A DNA stretch of 64,000 nt from Antennarius striatus (taxonomy: Eukaryota; Chordata; Actinopteri; Lophiiformes; Antennariidae): NCBI RefSeq assembly GCF_040054535.1, contig NC_090795.1:6609501-6673500 (forward strand). The letters are read 5' to 3'. The notes under the pieces are model-generated. The model had not been told where the DNA came from. It saw only the letters and a program-made list of their open reading frames with translations, and did no database searches. Positions 63,531 through 64,000 of the stretch are shown in pieces. The position numbers and the translations under genes were made by a program. The first letter of the stretch is position 1; each line of letters begins with the position of its first letter.

Positions 63531-64000
63531 ATTTTTGTCATGTTTGTAGGAGAGCCATCATTGGCTTAAGTCATACCAGTTTAATTAGTGCTAGAAGCAC
63601 AATCCCAGACTGTATGAATTAGAGTGGAAATGATTTCTTAGGAAAAACACTCTTCAGCTTGTCCTCAATGGTTTATGTCTTGCCAAATGAAAAATGTAAG
63701 TGTCAAAGCCCTTTCCTGACTGCACTCATTACATGTAGAGAAAAACAGGAAGCGAAGTGGCATCATAAAAATGACAGTTTGTGAAGGAAGGATGGGGTTG
63801 GTGGATTTGTCAGATTGATGTTGGATTCAGGTCTCAGAAGAAAAGTGCAAGGTCTCAGGAAAACCTGTATGTCAAGTAAAAGTGGCAAAATATAGCGTGT
63901 TTGATGCATTACTGATGATTATCCATTACCCAGTAAAACTGACAAAGACGTTTTCATTTGTGGTGAATAATTGGCTCATTTGTAGCGTGAGTAAATGTTC

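Larger units (their letters stand above)
58451..64000. other. intergenic DNA upstream of vipr1
   Basis: No coding exon was seen on either strand. A GC-richer patch at 60000-60240 ends in a CRE-like GACGTCAC and could be a distal element. Otherwise it is AT-rich, with the (GA)n tract at 62731 and a repeat-like segment at 63445. Confidence 0.55.

Overview
This window is a stretch of vertebrate nuclear genome, almost certainly a ray-finned (teleost) fish. The evidence is intron-containing genes with GT..AG junctions, AT-rich introns, dense microsatellites and retroposon 3' tails of types common in teleosts. The species cannot be named from the sequence. I found no prokaryotic, viral or plasmid system.

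Three complete protein-coding genes can be rebuilt exon by exon. Every phase closes, with one start and one stop each. (1) nktr, minus strand, start codon at 14491 and stop at 3815: 16 coding exons, 1386 residues, an N-terminal cyclophilin followed by a very long Arg/Ser-rich tail. (2) sec22c, plus strand, start at 16879 and stop at 18709: 6 coding exons, 303 residues, a longin domain followed by four membrane segments. (3) vipr1, minus strand, start at 58087 and stop at 29167: 13 coding exons, 442 residues, a class B G-protein-coupled receptor for VIP/PACAP. Read in reverse, the order and orientation vipr1(+) sec22c(-) nktr(+) match human 3p22.1. SS18L2, which lies between NKTR and SEC22C in human, is not visible here.

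Layout: 1-600 is a CpG-rich block with a CRE palindrome, probably the promoter of the next gene to the left (ZBTB47 by human synteny, an inference). 601-3640 is AT-rich intergenic sequence or distal nktr 3' UTR. 3640-16005 is nktr. 16005-16420 is a compact head-to-head promoter region shared by nktr and sec22c. 16421-20400 is sec22c and its 3' UTR. 20400-27840 is the gap between the convergent sec22c and vipr1 genes, with a good CTCF-like motif at 21575. 27840-58087 is vipr1 with long introns. 58088-64000 is its promoter and upstream intergenic DNA, with (GATA)n, (TG)n, C/G and (GA)n low-complexity tracts.

The genes are unrelated in function: nuclear RNA/splicing-associated cyclophilin, early secretory pathway, and hormone receptor. 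The points most worth checking are a predicted uORF overlapping the sec22c start across a splice junction, in-frame phase-2 cassette exons in nktr (including a 30-bp active-site microexon), a cluster of nested palindromes in the last vipr1 intron, several perfect AT-rich hairpins, and retroposon tails sitting within about 30 bp of splice sites.
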